Assembly (NCBI RefSeq): GCF_002843565.1
Contig: NZ_CP025257.1
Span: 434,001 to 498,000 of the forward strand
Direction: 5' to 3'
Length of the DNA stretch: 64,000 bases
Source of the DNA: Mesoplasma syrphidae
GTDB taxonomy: Bacteria; Bacillota_I; Bacilli_A; Mycoplasmatales; Mycoplasmataceae
Shown: positions 1 to 10,884 of the stretch, piece after piece
How positions within the stretch are numbered: position 1 is the stretch's first letter
Layout of the letters: each line of letters starts with the position of its first letter
Notes under the pieces: model-generated
The model's database searches: none
The model's input: the letters and a program-made list of their open reading frames with translations, nothing else
Told to the model about the DNA's origin: nothing
Program-made: the position numbers and the translations under genes

Positions 1-1317
1 TTAGGAACATTTATATTAATTTTCTTTGCCTCAATTCCATTAATCGCATTATTTGTTCAAAAACAAGAGATTATTTCAGACTTTGGAGTTAGAAATTACA
101 AATTGGCTGTTGCTAATGAAACAAATAAGCTTAGCCAAAAATTTGGCAAAAATTCAATTATTGAGCAATCAATAGCTGATATGAGAATTTTAAGAAATAA
201 TAAATTTCAGTATTTTGATGAATTTGGGAATAAATTTGAATTTGAGGATGCACCAGAAACATTGCCAATTTATGGATTTAATTTAAATAAATATAATGCT
301 AAATTCCCAACTTATGAAAACTTTTACAGATTCGAAGAGAGCTATTTGTATGATTTGATGTATTCAGGATTGGGTTCTGAAGTTGAAAATTTACCATTAT
401 TTGCTTATTTGCAAAAAGACAATAACTTTGTTGGCAAAAAATTTTATGTAAAAGTATCAGAAGAAACTAAGCAGACAAGTATTTTTAAACTTTTCAAAAA
501 AATGACAAATAAAATTGTTTACACTGATGAAGAACTTTTTAATATGTACTCTGAAAAAGCCATTTCAAACTCAATATTTTATCAGCATTCTAACTATTTA
601 AAGCAGGAAGCAAGCCTCGCCAACAAACTTCAAGGAGAGTTTGAATATAAAAAAGTTTTAAAGAAAATTTATAAATCTGCAAATCATCAAGAGAAGGAAA
701 TATTAAAATTAATTGACAGTGTTGTTAAAACTTGCTACTTAATTTATAACCCAGAACTTTTGACAAATAATGGCAGAAATAATGACGTTTTTTCTTTCAG
801 AGAATATCCAAACGGAATTAAAGATTGAACTTGATCCAAATATTTAAAAATTACTCCAGGACAAAGAACAATCCAAAAAGTATTTTTTCAAATTTTAGAA
901 ATAACAACATATGTTTCAGGACAAAATATAAATGAAACTGAAAAACCAATCACAGCTACTGAAGCTATGAAGCAAGTTCGCAAACAGAACTCAAACCCTT
1001 ATAATTTTTTTATCAAGCAAGTTAATTATATTAATAATCCTATATACAATCTAGCATTTGACCATGAAGTTTTTTCAAGTAGCACTTCAAGACTTCCAAT
1101 GCAAATTTATGATGTCAAAGGTTTAAAAACCGTTAATGAAGAAAAGACTACATTCGCAAAATTTGATGGAGCATGAGCTAATGGTAGAAACTATGAAGAA
1201 ATTATTAGTTTAGGGTTTAGTTTAAATATTAACTTAATAGTTTTTTTAGAGATTCTTGGATCAGCTTCTGTGTTATTACTAGGATTTGGAATTTTTTATA
1301 AAAAAATTGTAAAATAA
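1..1317 (+). CDS. membrane protein with large soluble domain (5' end outside window)
   Basis: The frame is open from the first base and ends at TAA 1315-1317, giving 438 residues of a longer protein. It starts inside a hydrophobic helix (residues about 2-20), has a long hydrophilic domain of about 380 residues, and ends with a second membrane helix (about 410-432) and a short Lys-rich tail. Two in-frame TGA codons (826-828 and 1174-1176) must be read as Trp. The layout, a big domain between two membrane spans, is common in Mollicute ABC permease-like and lipoprotein-processing membrane proteins, but I recognise no family motif. The first part of the gene is not visible, so function stays open. 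Confidence 0.7.
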
Positions 1318-1410
1318 CTTTTATATTTCTAAAAGTATTAATAACGAAATCAAAAATGTAACTAAAAATACCTTATATTTTTTTTACTATAAACATTAAT
1401 AAAATATAAA

Positions 1411-1442
1411 AAACAACCGATGAAGGATCATTGGTTGTTTTA
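1411..1442. terminator. bidirectional hairpin terminator
   Basis: An AACAACC-GATGA arm pairs with TCAT-TGGTTGTT across a four-base loop and ends in T residues; the other strand begins with A residues. It sits between the plus-strand gene ending at 1317 and the minus-strand gene ending at 1454, so it can serve both. Confidence 0.8.
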
Positions 1443-1453
1443 ACATAAACTTA

Positions 1454-2188
1454 TTATTGACAAATTTTTTCAAATGCAAAGTTTAGTATATATTGATAGT
1501 AATTTGGAACGAGATTGTTGTATTGTAAATAGCATTGACACGATAAGTAACTTTCAGAAATATCTTGATGATGGATATTAAGTATCTTGGGAATTTTTTC
1601 AATTTTTAAATTTACACTAGCATCAATATAAAACAACATTGAAAAAAATGAAACTATTCTTAAGTCTTTGTTATTAATTCTTCAGCGTGATTCTTTTAAA
1701 TATCTTTTGTAGCCTTTTAGAACTTTAATCCTTATATCTTCGTCAATTTTAAAATCTTTTTTACTATAAAGATTTCATTCGCTTACTAGGGTATTAAATT
1801 CTTTTTCCAATAGTAGTTTTTGTTTTTTAAAAATTAATCCATTAAATTCTCATAATATTAATATAGTATTGATAACAAAGCATATGCAAGAAAAACTTAA
1901 ACTAAAAATATATTCAATTTGATGTTCTTGATTAAGTATTGTTAAAGAAAGCCAAATTGTTCCTCCAAAAATGCTTAAAGCAATTATTATTGAAATATAA
2001 AAATTAAGGGAGTCAATTTTTTTTGAAAAAATAAACATTTTCTTATCTACAAAACTGATATATGAGAAACCTTTTGAATAGCGACACTTGATATTTTTTC
2101 TTAAGACATTTTCCATTTTATTTGAAAAAAGTCAAATTAAAAAGTATAAAGAATTTAGTATTATTAAAATCAAAAAGTAAATTAACAT
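1454..2188 (-). CDS. unknown membrane protein, 244 aa
   Basis: Read on the minus strand with UGA as Trp, this is one continuous frame of 244 residues; TGA codons at about 1850, 1775, 1682 and 2132 (plus-strand TCA) would otherwise split it. A strongly hydrophobic N-terminal helix (residues 2-20) is followed by two more membrane helices around residues 65-85 and 95-115, then a charged cytoplasmic-looking C-terminal half of about 130 residues. ATG at 2188 was chosen because it gives the N-terminal helix; a weak AGG lies upstream, and ATG 2116 is an alternative. It follows another membrane gene on the same strand. No family recognised. Confidence 0.6.
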
Positions 2189-2315
2189 TTTATAAAACCT
2201 AAAATCTATTTTATTTTCTTTAAAAATTTAACAAGATAAATAAAAATGCCAAAATTTATTAGATCAAATGCAATCAAAATTCATATAATCTTTTAAAATA
2301 AATTACCGATATTTT

Positions 2316-2729
2316 TTAGATTCCAGATTTATTTTTTTCAACTTTTAGTCCTATATAAAATATTACAAAAAATGTGATAAAAGGTAATGTGCTTAAACTA
2401 GTCAACAACAATATTGTTTTAAAAGTTAGTAATTTTTTTGCCTGCTTAACTATTAATAAAGTATTACTAATAAAAAGTAGTCAAGAACTAATTAAAAAAA
2501 TAGTTACAGTTATTTTGCTATTTGAATCTGCTTTAAAACTAATAATAGTAAATAATAAAAATAATATAAAACCTATAGATAAAAGTAATGAAGCTATTGC
2601 TGAATAAGCAAACTTTTTTTCATTTACATCACTTTTGTATAAAACAAATTCTTTATATTCAATTTGCGTCATTAATAAAAATGGCACTCCCAAAAATATA
2701 ACTAATGTGATAATTTCGAAAATTTGCAT
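2316..2729 (-). CDS. small multi-pass membrane protein, 137 aa
   Basis: This minus-strand frame of 137 residues has four predicted membrane helices and a Lys-rich C terminus. A TGA at plus-strand TCA 2481-2483 is read as Trp. The start ATG at 2729 is preceded by an AGGT-containing stretch. Its architecture (hydrophobic N-terminal helix, short charged loop, helix pair, KQxxx loop, final helix, basic tail) closely resembles the plus-strand genes at 8984 and 9434, suggesting one small membrane protein family present three times in the window. The function is unknown. It probably shares a transcript with the minus-strand gene downstream, 127 bases away. Confidence 0.55.
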
Positions 2730-3338
2730 TGAATACCTACTTACCTACTTTTTACTATATAAATATAATAACTTCTATTTATTAAAATTATAATGAATAC
2801 AAAACTTATATATGTTTATAAAAATTAAAAGGTTTATAAGATTATATAAGTGTAATACGGTTACAAAAAAACGTCGTTTAAACTTAAAATTAAGAATTGA
2901 CGAAATTAGCATGAGGAATAATGATAATCATTTTATCAATAAGCAAACCAGTTTTAACAAGTGCAATTGCTAGTGTTGCAGTATTGAGAGCTGTATGAAT
3001 ATCAAAGGCGCAATTTGTATATGATCAAAACAAATTTAAAATATAGATGATACTGTAGTTGTAGATTTTTTTGTTTATTAACTCCAATCTTAAATTGTTA
3101 TCTAGAATAGAAAGACAATAATAACTATGTAAAGCTTTATATTTTATTTAATAGATCTTTAAAAAACTATAAATTTTGTATTTTTTGAATAGAACTTGAT
3201 AAAATATATAGGTGATATTAATCACACTTAGAGAGATCTAAAAGTTGGATATAATGCATTGTCGTTTTAAAAAGTTAAGACGCAATAATCTTCATAACAA
3301 CTTTAAAATCAATTAACTAAAGAAACGGAGATATTACT
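2730..3338. other. sparse intergenic region with promoter-like -10 and one small ORF
   Basis: About 600 bases with no long frame on either strand. The left part separates divergent transcription units (minus-strand gene from 2729, plus-strand gene from 3339). A TATAAT hexamer at 3250-3255 and a TAAAAT-type -10 near 3199-3204 are candidate promoters for the gene at 3339. The only coding candidate is the short frame at 2921-3046, listed separately. Otherwise nothing recognised. Confidence 0.5.
2921..3046 (+). CDS. possible 41-aa hydrophobic peptide
   Basis: A short frame from ATG 2921 to TAG 3044-3046 with a GAGGA Shine-Dalgarno-like sequence at 2913-2917, close to the start. The peptide is hydrophobic over its first 28 residues (Ile/Leu/Val/Ala-rich), with one Trp encoded by TGA, then a polar, Lys-containing tail. 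It could be a small membrane peptide, the remnant of a larger membrane gene, or chance. No homologue is recognised, and no terminator directly follows. Confidence 0.25.
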
Positions 3339-4736
3339 ATGAGTGATATAATTTTAATTTGTCCACATTGTCAAAAAAACATAACAAAAATGGATTTAGA
3401 AAACAGTGAACATAGTTGAGCTAATGTTGAAAAATTTTTAGATCAAGAAAAAGCTTTGATGTTTAAAAAAATTGAAAGTCAAGTTAAAGAAGCATTAACT
3501 CTTGAATTTGAAAAAGCAAAACAATTAGAAGTTTTGCAAACACGAAAAGAGTTAGAACAAGAAATTGCTATTTATAAAAATGCGATTGAAAAAAATCGTG
3601 CTGATTTTAATAATACTGTTAGTAGTGCTAAACAAGAATATGATTTGAAACTAGCAAATTTATTAAATCAGAAGCAAAGTGAAATTAATGATTATAAATC
3701 AAGACTAATGCAACTTGAAGAACAACAAGAATTATTAATTAAAAATGAAATAGCCCAAAATGATAAAAAATATAATGACACTATTAATACGTTAAAAGTT
3801 AAAATTTTAGAAATGGAAAAATCACAGGAAAACTTGATCTTAAAAAAACGTTCTGAATTTCAAGAAGAAATTAAACCAACAATTGAGGCTTTAAAAGAGC
3901 AGTTAATGAGAAAAGAAATTTCTTTAGCAAATACTCAAGCTGAATTTCAATTAAAATTAGCCAATTTTGAAAATGAAACTCAAAAAAAATATCAACAACA
4001 AATTGAAGAGTTAAAAATTGCTAATGCTCAAAATAAGATTTTACAATCAAAACGTAAAGGTGAGAACTTTGAACATGAAGTTGAAGGAGAATTACGTAAG
4101 GCGTTTGGAATGTTTGATTCAATAACTAAAATCAATAATGTTACAGCTGATAAAAAAGCAGATTATTTACAAGTTATTAAAAATAGTCAAGGTATTGAAA
4201 TAGGTAAAATAGTTTATGAAGTAAAAAATGCGGAATGAAAAAATTCTTGAGAAGGAAAATTAGCAACTGATGTTGCTAATAATAAAACTAAATATGGTAT
4301 TTTAGTAGCTACTAGTTTTAATGAAGAATATAATGGTATTCCATTTATAAGAAGCGAGAAATTCCCAAATATTTGAATAACTGATAGTGAAAGTTTTATT
4401 TTTGTCGGTCAAATCGTTCGTAAACTAATTGAAGTCGAAAATGATTATTTGTCAAAAACTCAATTATTAACTCAAGATACTAATAATGAACTTGTTAAAG
4501 AATACGAAACTAAGAAAGCTAAATTAGAAGAATACTGAACAGTTGAATTTCCTAAAACTTATAAAATTATTGAAACAGAATTGAAAGCGATCGATTCTGT
4601 TAAAAATTCTTTAGAAAACAATTCAGCTAAATTAGCAAAAGCTTCAACAAGATTAAGTATTCAATTTAAAGACAAAATTATTAAAGGATTATCAAAAATT
4701 TTGGGGACATTAGTGGTTGAAGAAAATAATTTTTAA
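3339..4736 (+). CDS. DUF2130 family protein, nuclease-like
   Basis: A 465-residue protein starting at ATG 3339 with a good SD (ACGGAG). It begins with a CPHC pair (Cys8, Cys11; half of a zinc ribbon), continues as a long charged coiled coil (about residues 25-215), and ends in the conserved DUF2130 globular domain (about 225-380) with a further helical tail. In that domain Asp275 and Glu294-x-Lys296 are arranged like the catalytic D...ExK of PD-(D/E)XK nucleases; this reading is my inference. Three TGA codons (3418, 4237 and 4247 region) encode Trp. It lies 20 bases upstream of the RloC-like gene, which has its own SD, so the two are probably cotranscribed. The biological role of DUF2130 proteins is not established. 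Confidence 0.8.
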
Positions 4737-4756
4737 AAAAGATATAAAGGAGTAAA

Positions 4757-6952
4757 ATGATAAAACAAATCGAGATTAATGATATAGCTTCATACAAAGA
4801 ATTAGCATTTTTAGAATGTAAAAAAATTAATTTTATATATGGCGGAAATGGTACAGGAAAAAGCACAATATCAAATTTACTGAATGAATACCCAAATTCA
4901 ACTTTTAATTTTAAAATTAATTGCGATAAAAAAGTGAATGAAAAAATACTAGTTTTTGATAAAAATTTTGTCAAAAGTAATTTTTTGAAATCAAATGAAA
5001 TAAAAGGTATTTTTACATTGGGGGAAGCGAATGTCGAAATTCAAAAAAGGATAGAAGAACTTTCTAAAGAAAAAGAATTTCATAATTCTAAAATGGAATC
5101 TTTTTTATTCTCTGAAGCAGAAATTGAAAATAATATGGAAAAAGAGGAACAAAAGATTATTAAAATAGCATGAGAATATTATAAAAAGTGATCATCAAAT
5201 TTTCAAATTTTTTTTAAGGGAGCAAGAAAATCTAAAAGTGATTATTTTTTTAATTTTTTTAATTCAAACTATGTAAAATATAAAGATATGAATTCAAAAA
5301 TAAGTGATTTTTTGTTATTAAAAAAAGAATATCAGAAGTTTTATATTGATAATTTTATAGTAGAGAAAATTTCAAAAATTCAATTAATTAAAAAAATTGA
5401 TCTTAGCGAATCAGAAAGTGCTGTACTATTTGAAAAAGTTGAGGGAAACAAAAATTGCAAAATTTCAAGAACAATAGATAATTTAAATAATAGTGAGTGA
5501 GTAAAAGAGGGAATAACTTTTTTAGAAAAAACAAAGGAATGTTGTCCTTTTTGTCAACAAAATATCAATAGCGATTTATTAAAAGAAATTGCTAATTATT
5601 TTGATGAAAAATATGACAATAAAATTATTTTTATAAATAATTTATTTAAAAAATATAACGATGATTCTATTAATATATTGAAAGAATTTGAAATTGCCAT
5701 CAAGCTGGAAAAGGAATTTTTTGGAACAACTGAAGTTTTAGCACTAGAAAGTAAAATTAGAAATGGCTTTTTTAATAATTTAAATAAATTTGAAAAAAAA
5801 CTTCGATTTCCATCTAATTCTATAATTTTAACAAATCTTAATAATTTTATTGAAGAATATAATAATAAGATAGTAAGCATAAATGAAAAAATAGAAGAAA
5901 ATAATGCAAAAATTGAAAACCTGGAAGAATATATGGAAGATATAAAAAGTAGTTTTTTTATATTGTTTTTTAAAGAGCAAGATTCTTTTATTAAAGAATG
6001 AGAACAACAAAAAATAAGAGATGAAAAAGGCAAAAAAAATTTGATTGAAAAGAAAGAAAAATTAAATTCTAAAATTAAAGAAATTGAAGAAGAGATTAAA
6101 AGTTTGGAAAATAAAATAACAAGTATTGTACCAGTCATTGAAAAAATAAATAGCAATCTTGATACATTTAATTTTAAAAATTTTTTTATAAAAGAAAACA
6201 GTGAAAAAAGAGGTACTCTAAAAATTGTAAGAATGGATGGAACGGATGTCAATGATACACTAAGCGAAGGTGAATTTAATTTTATTGCATTTTTGTACTA
6301 TTATTTTTTAGTTTATGGTAGTCAAGAAAAAAGAGGAATAAATGTACCTAAAATAATTGTAATTGATGATCCAATATCAAGTTTAGATAATAATATTTTG
6401 TTCGTTGTTAGCATTTTGGTAAACGATATATTGCAAAATTGTATTAAAAATAAAAAAGAAATTAAACAAGTATTTATTTTTACACATAATCTTTATTTTT
6501 ACAAAGAAGTTATTTCAATTGTGAATATTTTAAAATATAAAGATGTTAGCTATTCAGTAATTAAAAAACAATCTGGCATTAGCAAAATTTATACAACAGA
6601 AAATAATTCTATATTTAGTTCTTATGAAATGTTATGAAATGAACTAAGACAAGAAAATATTTCTTCAATGACTGCAATGAATATTATGAGAAGAATAATT
6701 GAACACTACTTTAAAATCATAGGCAATTATAATATACGAAATGAGATTATAGATAAGTTTGAAGGAGAAGAAAAGCTGGCACTTAATTCTTTTTTTAAGT
6801 TCATGAATGATGGTTCTCATTCTATCACAGATGATTTTGAATGAGTGTCAGATGATTTGACACTTGAAAATAGTTTAAAGTTATTTGAAAAAGTTTTTGA
6901 ATTAACAAAACAAAAGTCACACTACGATATGATGACTCGAAATTGAAAATAG
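4757..6952 (+). CDS. AAA_13 ATPase, RloC/PrrC-type anticodon nuclease candidate
   Basis: A 731-residue SMC/Rad50-like protein. Walker A (GGNGTGKS, residues 29-36), a coiled-coil centre with a zinc-hook-like CPFC (Cys263, Cys266), a second coiled coil, an ABC-signature-like LSEGE (502-506), Walker B with the D-loop (Asp537-Asp538, DPISSLD) and an FTHN switch follow in order. This is the layout of RloC, a tRNA anticodon nuclease that cleaves the wobble position during phage infection or DNA damage. The C-terminal part carries Arg645-x3-Glu649 and, 39 residues on, His688 in a GSHS context, matching the Arg-x3-Glu...His triad reported for the PrrC/RloC nuclease. About six TGA codons are Trp. The start has an SD (AAAGGAG). 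The ATPase family is certain; the nuclease assignment is likely but untested. Confidence 0.82.
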
Positions 6953-7033
6953 ATTTTATAATAATCATAATTTTATTATTGAATGTTTTACATAAAAAAG
7001 ATACTATTTTATTAAAAATAAGACGGAGAATAA

Positions 7034-7690
7034 ATGAGAGTAGCAATTTTTGGAACAACTGGAGCTGGAAAAACAACACTAATTACAAAATTACAGCAGA
7101 AATTGCCCCAAGATTACAAAATCTTTTGAGAGACATCTTTAGAATGTCCATATTTTAAAGAAGCTTATGATGAAGAAAATATTGATCAACAAGCAATGAA
7201 TTATAAGTTAGATTTGTGAATGTTAACAGATCGTATGAAATCATTTGCAAAAAATAAAAATGAAAAGAATGTTATTTATGATCGAAGTGTGTTAGATTCA
7301 ATGATTTTCGCTGATGCTGATCATAAATTTCAACGCATTAATGATACTGATTACAAAGTTTTTAAAGACTATTTTCAATCATGTATTTTACCAGACCTTT
7401 TTAGAGATGATAATAAGAATTCAGGATTTGATTTGGTAGTGTATTTAAAAGTTGATGCAGAAGTAGCTATTCAAAGAATTCTTGGAAGAGGACGTGAATC
7501 AGAAGTCGATACTGAATATGATTTTTGAAGAACTTTGACTGAAATTTATGATAAATGATTTCATAAATATAAAATGATGGCACCATTTATGGTAATTGAT
7601 GGTAATTCAACTGATCCAGATTCATATGCTGAAGAAGTCATTATTCAAATAAAAAATATTGAAAAACTAAAGTGCAAAGAAAAACAATAA
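7034..7690 (+). CDS. deoxynucleoside kinase (deoxyadenosine/deoxyguanosine type)
   Basis: A 218-residue kinase that phosphorylates deoxynucleosides to dNMPs using ATP, a key salvage step in Mollicutes, which cannot make purines. Walker A GTTGAGKTT is at residues 7-15, the substrate-site Glu is in the WETSLECPYF stretch, a DRSVLDS motif (equivalent to the ERS motif) near residue 82 supplies the catalytic Asp/Arg pair, and a RGRESE lid sits near residue 147. The length fits the bacterial dNK family. Start ATG 7034 has a GACGGAG upstream. Four TGA codons are Trp. It lies after the RloC-like gene with an 81-base gap and ends at a strong terminator. The exact base preference cannot be read from the sequence. 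Confidence 0.85.
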
Positions 7691-7696
7691 AAATAA

Positions 7697-7728
7697 AGAA
7701 ATGAGTTCTTAACTCATTTTTTCATTTT
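7697..7728 (+). terminator. rho-independent terminator after deoxynucleoside kinase
   Basis: A nine-base stem (AAATGAGTT / AACTCATTT) with a three-base loop, followed by a T-rich tract. It begins seven bases after the kinase stop codon. Confidence 0.85.
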
Positions 7729-7758
7729 AAAAAGTAAAATAATATCAAAGGAGTGTTT

Positions 7759-8661
7759 ATGGAAAAAAGTTTATCAAATGATTTAGTAACTGAAATTATG
7801 ATTTTTAACAAACCACTCTACGAAAAAAAATGAGTTGAATATCAAAACAAACTTAGAAACGATAAGGTTTTACAACAAATTGCTAATAATGTGGTTTTAG
7901 ATCAACCTTGTATAAAAATCGAGAATTATATGTATACAGAGTATTTGACAACATATACTGGAAGCTCGTTTTATAATACACTGAGCTATATTAAGACTAT
8001 TTGCAGTATTCAAGTCTTTGATAACGCTAAAATTGAGCTTGTAGGGATTAATTCTCGTTTACAGACAATCATTAATAATGGTTTTGCTATTTTGGAAGAT
8101 TCTAAATCTAATTTAGAAGTTGATAGTTCATTTGAAGATTTTTTAAACGATATTCAAGTTGAACTTTATCAAGAATTTTTAGTTAGTTTAAAAAATCAAT
8201 TGGGTAACAAAATCATTCCAAGTATTTTAAAAACGTATTTAAATTCATTTGTATTAGAAGACGAATTAATTTTAAAAAAACATCAACTAGTAGTTGAGAA
8301 AGCTTTTAAAATTATTAGTTCTAAAACAGAAATTAAAACTCAAGAACTGTTAAAAAGAATTTATGGAAAATATTCATTAAAAAATTATTTTAACCAGGAG
8401 ACTAACTTTAATAAGAAAAAACGTTTTGATGACTTTCTAAATGACAATGTTCTTTTTAATTTTAATTTTGAGGATCAAGAAATTGCTTTAAAAACTTTGG
8501 GATTGTCTATTCATGCAACTAAAAGTGATATTAAAAAAGCTTATCGAGAATTGGCAATTAAATATCATCCAGATAATAATCATTCTGATCAAGCTGAAAT
8601 TGAAATGAAACGAATTAATATTGCTTATAATTTGCTTAAACAAAATATAAACGAAAAATAG
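7759..8661 (+). CDS. J-domain protein (C-terminal DnaJ domain)
   Basis: A 300-residue protein with SD AAAGGAG before ATG 7759. Residues 1-235 are helical and unlike known domains; residues about 243-300 form a J-domain with the diagnostic His-Pro-Asp (KYHPDNN). J-domains stimulate the ATPase of DnaK chaperones. In classical DnaJ the J-domain is N-terminal; here it is at the C terminus, as in several Mollicute J-domain proteins of unknown client. One TGA (7831 region) is Trp. The gene is monocistronic between two terminators. Domain assignment is firm, specific role unknown. Confidence 0.85.
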
Positions 8662-8801
8662 ATAATATTAATGCGAAGAATAGAAGAATGTAAATTTATA
8701 TTTGTAGTTTTTGGAATATCTTTTTACTTGCAAAGTAGTATTTTTTAAAGATCTTTAGTGTTAAGTCAACAACCGTTTCTATGTCTAATATTTTATCTTG
8801 C

Positions 8802-8850
8802 AAATGGAGACAAAACTTGTTAGTTTTGTCTCCATTTTTTTTTTTTTTTT
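8802..8850 (+). terminator. strong rho-independent terminator
   Basis: A 14-15 base stem (AAATGGAGACAAAAC with its complement GTTTTGTCTCCATTT), a small loop and a run of about 18 T. It closes the J-domain gene. Confidence 0.92.
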
Positions 8851-8983
8851 GATTAGGCTCCTAAGATTTTCATTAATGAGAATATATTTTGTTTTTGAAT
8901 AGGTTTTCTATTCAAAAACAAAATTAGTATTTAATTAATTCTAACCTACTAATAAATATAATTAGTATGCATTGAAAGAAAAA

Positions 8984-9400
8984 ATGGGTACTAAAATGGA
9001 TATCATAATTTGATTTTTCACTGGCATATGAGTAATTTGACCAATATCACTTTTATATGGTATTGAACACAAAAAAATCAATAATTTAGAAATTAAAGTT
9101 CGTAGAAAAGTATTTTGACATATCATATTTGTCAATGTTTTTTCTTGAATTTCAATGATAAGCTTTACACTCTTATTTTTATTAATTTTTAAAGCAAAAA
9201 AAATTGATACTATTCTAACCGTTTCTTTTTATATTTTTTTAGTCGTGCTTAATTTAACAATCTTGATGAGTAACACAATTTTATGTTATAAACAGACTTC
9301 TTTTTCTATAAAAAAGCGTATAACTTTTATAATTATCAGTATTATCCCTATTGTTGGAATAATACCGATCTTTTGGTTATATAAAAATAAATGTGAGTAA
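8984..9400 (+). CDS. small multi-pass membrane protein, 138 aa
   Basis: A 138-residue frame with four hydrophobic helices and a basic C-terminal tail, ending at TAA 9398-9400. Five Trp are encoded by TGA and at least one by TGG near the end. ATG 8984 or the internal ATG 8996 could start it; no good SD is visible at either. It resembles in length and helix arrangement the gene at 9434 and the minus-strand gene at 2316-2729, including a Lys-rich loop before the last helix. The function is unknown. The gene at 9434 follows 33 bases downstream, so the two are probably cotranscribed. Confidence 0.55.
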
Positions 9401-9433
9401 AAATATTTCTATTAAAGCTAATTGGAGGTTCAG

Positions 9434-9840
9434 ATGCTAATATTACAATCTATATTAGGAATTATTTTTGTTATGGGTCCGTTATATTTAATATTTGAAA
9501 TTGATTACTCAGCTGCAAGCGATAAGGAATCTTCTAATTATAAAGAAACTTATGTTTGATTTGTTACTGTTAATTTAATTCTCTTATTGGGAATAACATT
9601 TTATTTAATTATTTATATTGTTTTTCTAGGCATAAAAACTGAAGATCACTTACTAAACACAATAATTTTTTCTACAATGATGATTGTTTTGTGAAGTATT
9701 TATCTTGCCAATAACTTAAAAATTTACAAAGTAACTAAAAATTTAGTGAATTTTAAAAAAATTTTATAGTAATAATTTTATTACCAGTCTTAAATATAAT
9801 AGCAATTATATGTTTATTTTTTGTTTGCTTAAAGAGCTAA
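9434..9840 (+). pseudogene. small membrane protein gene with a probable frameshift
   Basis: ATG 9434 has an excellent SD (TTGGAGG) and opens a 111-codon frame with three membrane helices that stops at TAG 9767-9769. Just before the stop there is a run of seven A. In the next frame the sequence continues from about 9760 as a hydrophobic helix and short basic end, stopping at TAA 9838-9840. This continuation lines up with the fourth helix of the relatives at 8984-9400 and 2316-2729. The simplest reading is a one-base slip in the A run that broke the gene; a programmed slip or a sequencing error are alternatives. The 111-residue product may still be made. Confidence 0.5.
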
Positions 9841-9957
9841 AATTTAGTAAACTTAATCACTTGTTTTTAAACTTATTTTGAGACTATATAGTTTACAATA
9901 AATTTATAATATTAAATTTAAATGACTAACTATAATAATAGTCAAGAAAAGGAATCT

Positions 9958-10821
9958 ATGAAACAATATTTAAATTTACTTCAGGATGTTTTAGAACATG
10001 GTGAAGTTCGTCAAGATCGAACTGGAACTGGAACACTATCAAAATTTGGAATGCAAGCTCGTTATGATCTACGTCAGGGCTTTCCAGTAGTAACTACTAA
10101 AAAAGTATTTTTTAAAGCGATTGTTCATGAAATTTTGTGATTTATATCAGGAGATACTAACATTAAATATCTTGTTGATAATGGTGTTAATATTTGAAAT
10201 GAGTGACCGTATGCAAACTATCAAAAATCTGATTCATTTAAAGGAGAAACATTAGAAGAATTTATTGAAAAAATCAAAAGTGATGCTACTTTTGCCCTTC
10301 GTTATGGAGATCTTGGACCTGTTTATGGAAAACAATGACGAAACTTTAATGGAATTGATCAATTTAACAAATTACTTTCACAATTAAAAAATAATCCCAA
10401 TTCACGTCGCCATATAGTTTCTGCTTGAAATCCAGTTGAAGTCGAAGATATGTTATTGCCACCATGTCATTCATTATTTCAATTATATGTCAGCGAAGAA
10501 GGTTTTTTAGATCTACAACTTTATCAACGCAGTGGTGATTTATTTTTAGGAATTCCTTTTAATATTGCTAGTTATGCGTTATTACTAGAATTAATTGCTA
10601 AAGAATGTGATTTAAAGCCTCGATATTTTATTCATACAATTGGAGATGCTCATATTTATTTAAATCACGTTGAGCAAGTCAAACTACAACTTTCTCGTGA
10701 ACCAAAACCTTTGAGTAAAATAAATATTAAAAATAAATCTATTTATGAAATTAAATTTGAAGATATTGTATTAGAAAACTATCAATCATGACCGGGAATA
10801 AAAGGAAAAGTCGCTGTTTAG
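9958..10821 (+). CDS. thyA: thymidylate synthase
   Basis: A 287-residue enzyme that converts dUMP to dTMP with methylene-tetrahydrofolate. Clear family blocks are present: the N-terminal RTGTGT loop, the catalytic Pro-Cys-His ([13 protein letters not shown]), the [18 protein letters not shown] block and the C-terminal PGIKGKVAV. Trp positions conserved in ThyA are encoded by TGA, good evidence for code 4. Start ATG 9958 (MKQYL) was preferred over ATG 9922 because it has an AAAAGGA SD and matches the usual ThyA N terminus. A small unknown gene follows in place of the dihydrofolate reductase gene often found there. Confidence 0.95.
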
Positions 10822-10884
10822 AAAGCCTAAATAAGTAGTTTTGATATGTTAGAATAAAGATATCAAGATTAAGGCGGTAACTTT

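Noticed and set aside
2206-2305. Short hydrophobic minus-strand frame between the two minus-strand membrane genes
   Set aside because: It has no ATG and no SD, and a stop lies directly upstream. It may be a membrane-gene remnant but is too short to call.
2860-2900. Short palindrome AAACGTCGTTT as an operator
   Set aside because: It is short, isolated and not positioned at a recognisable promoter.
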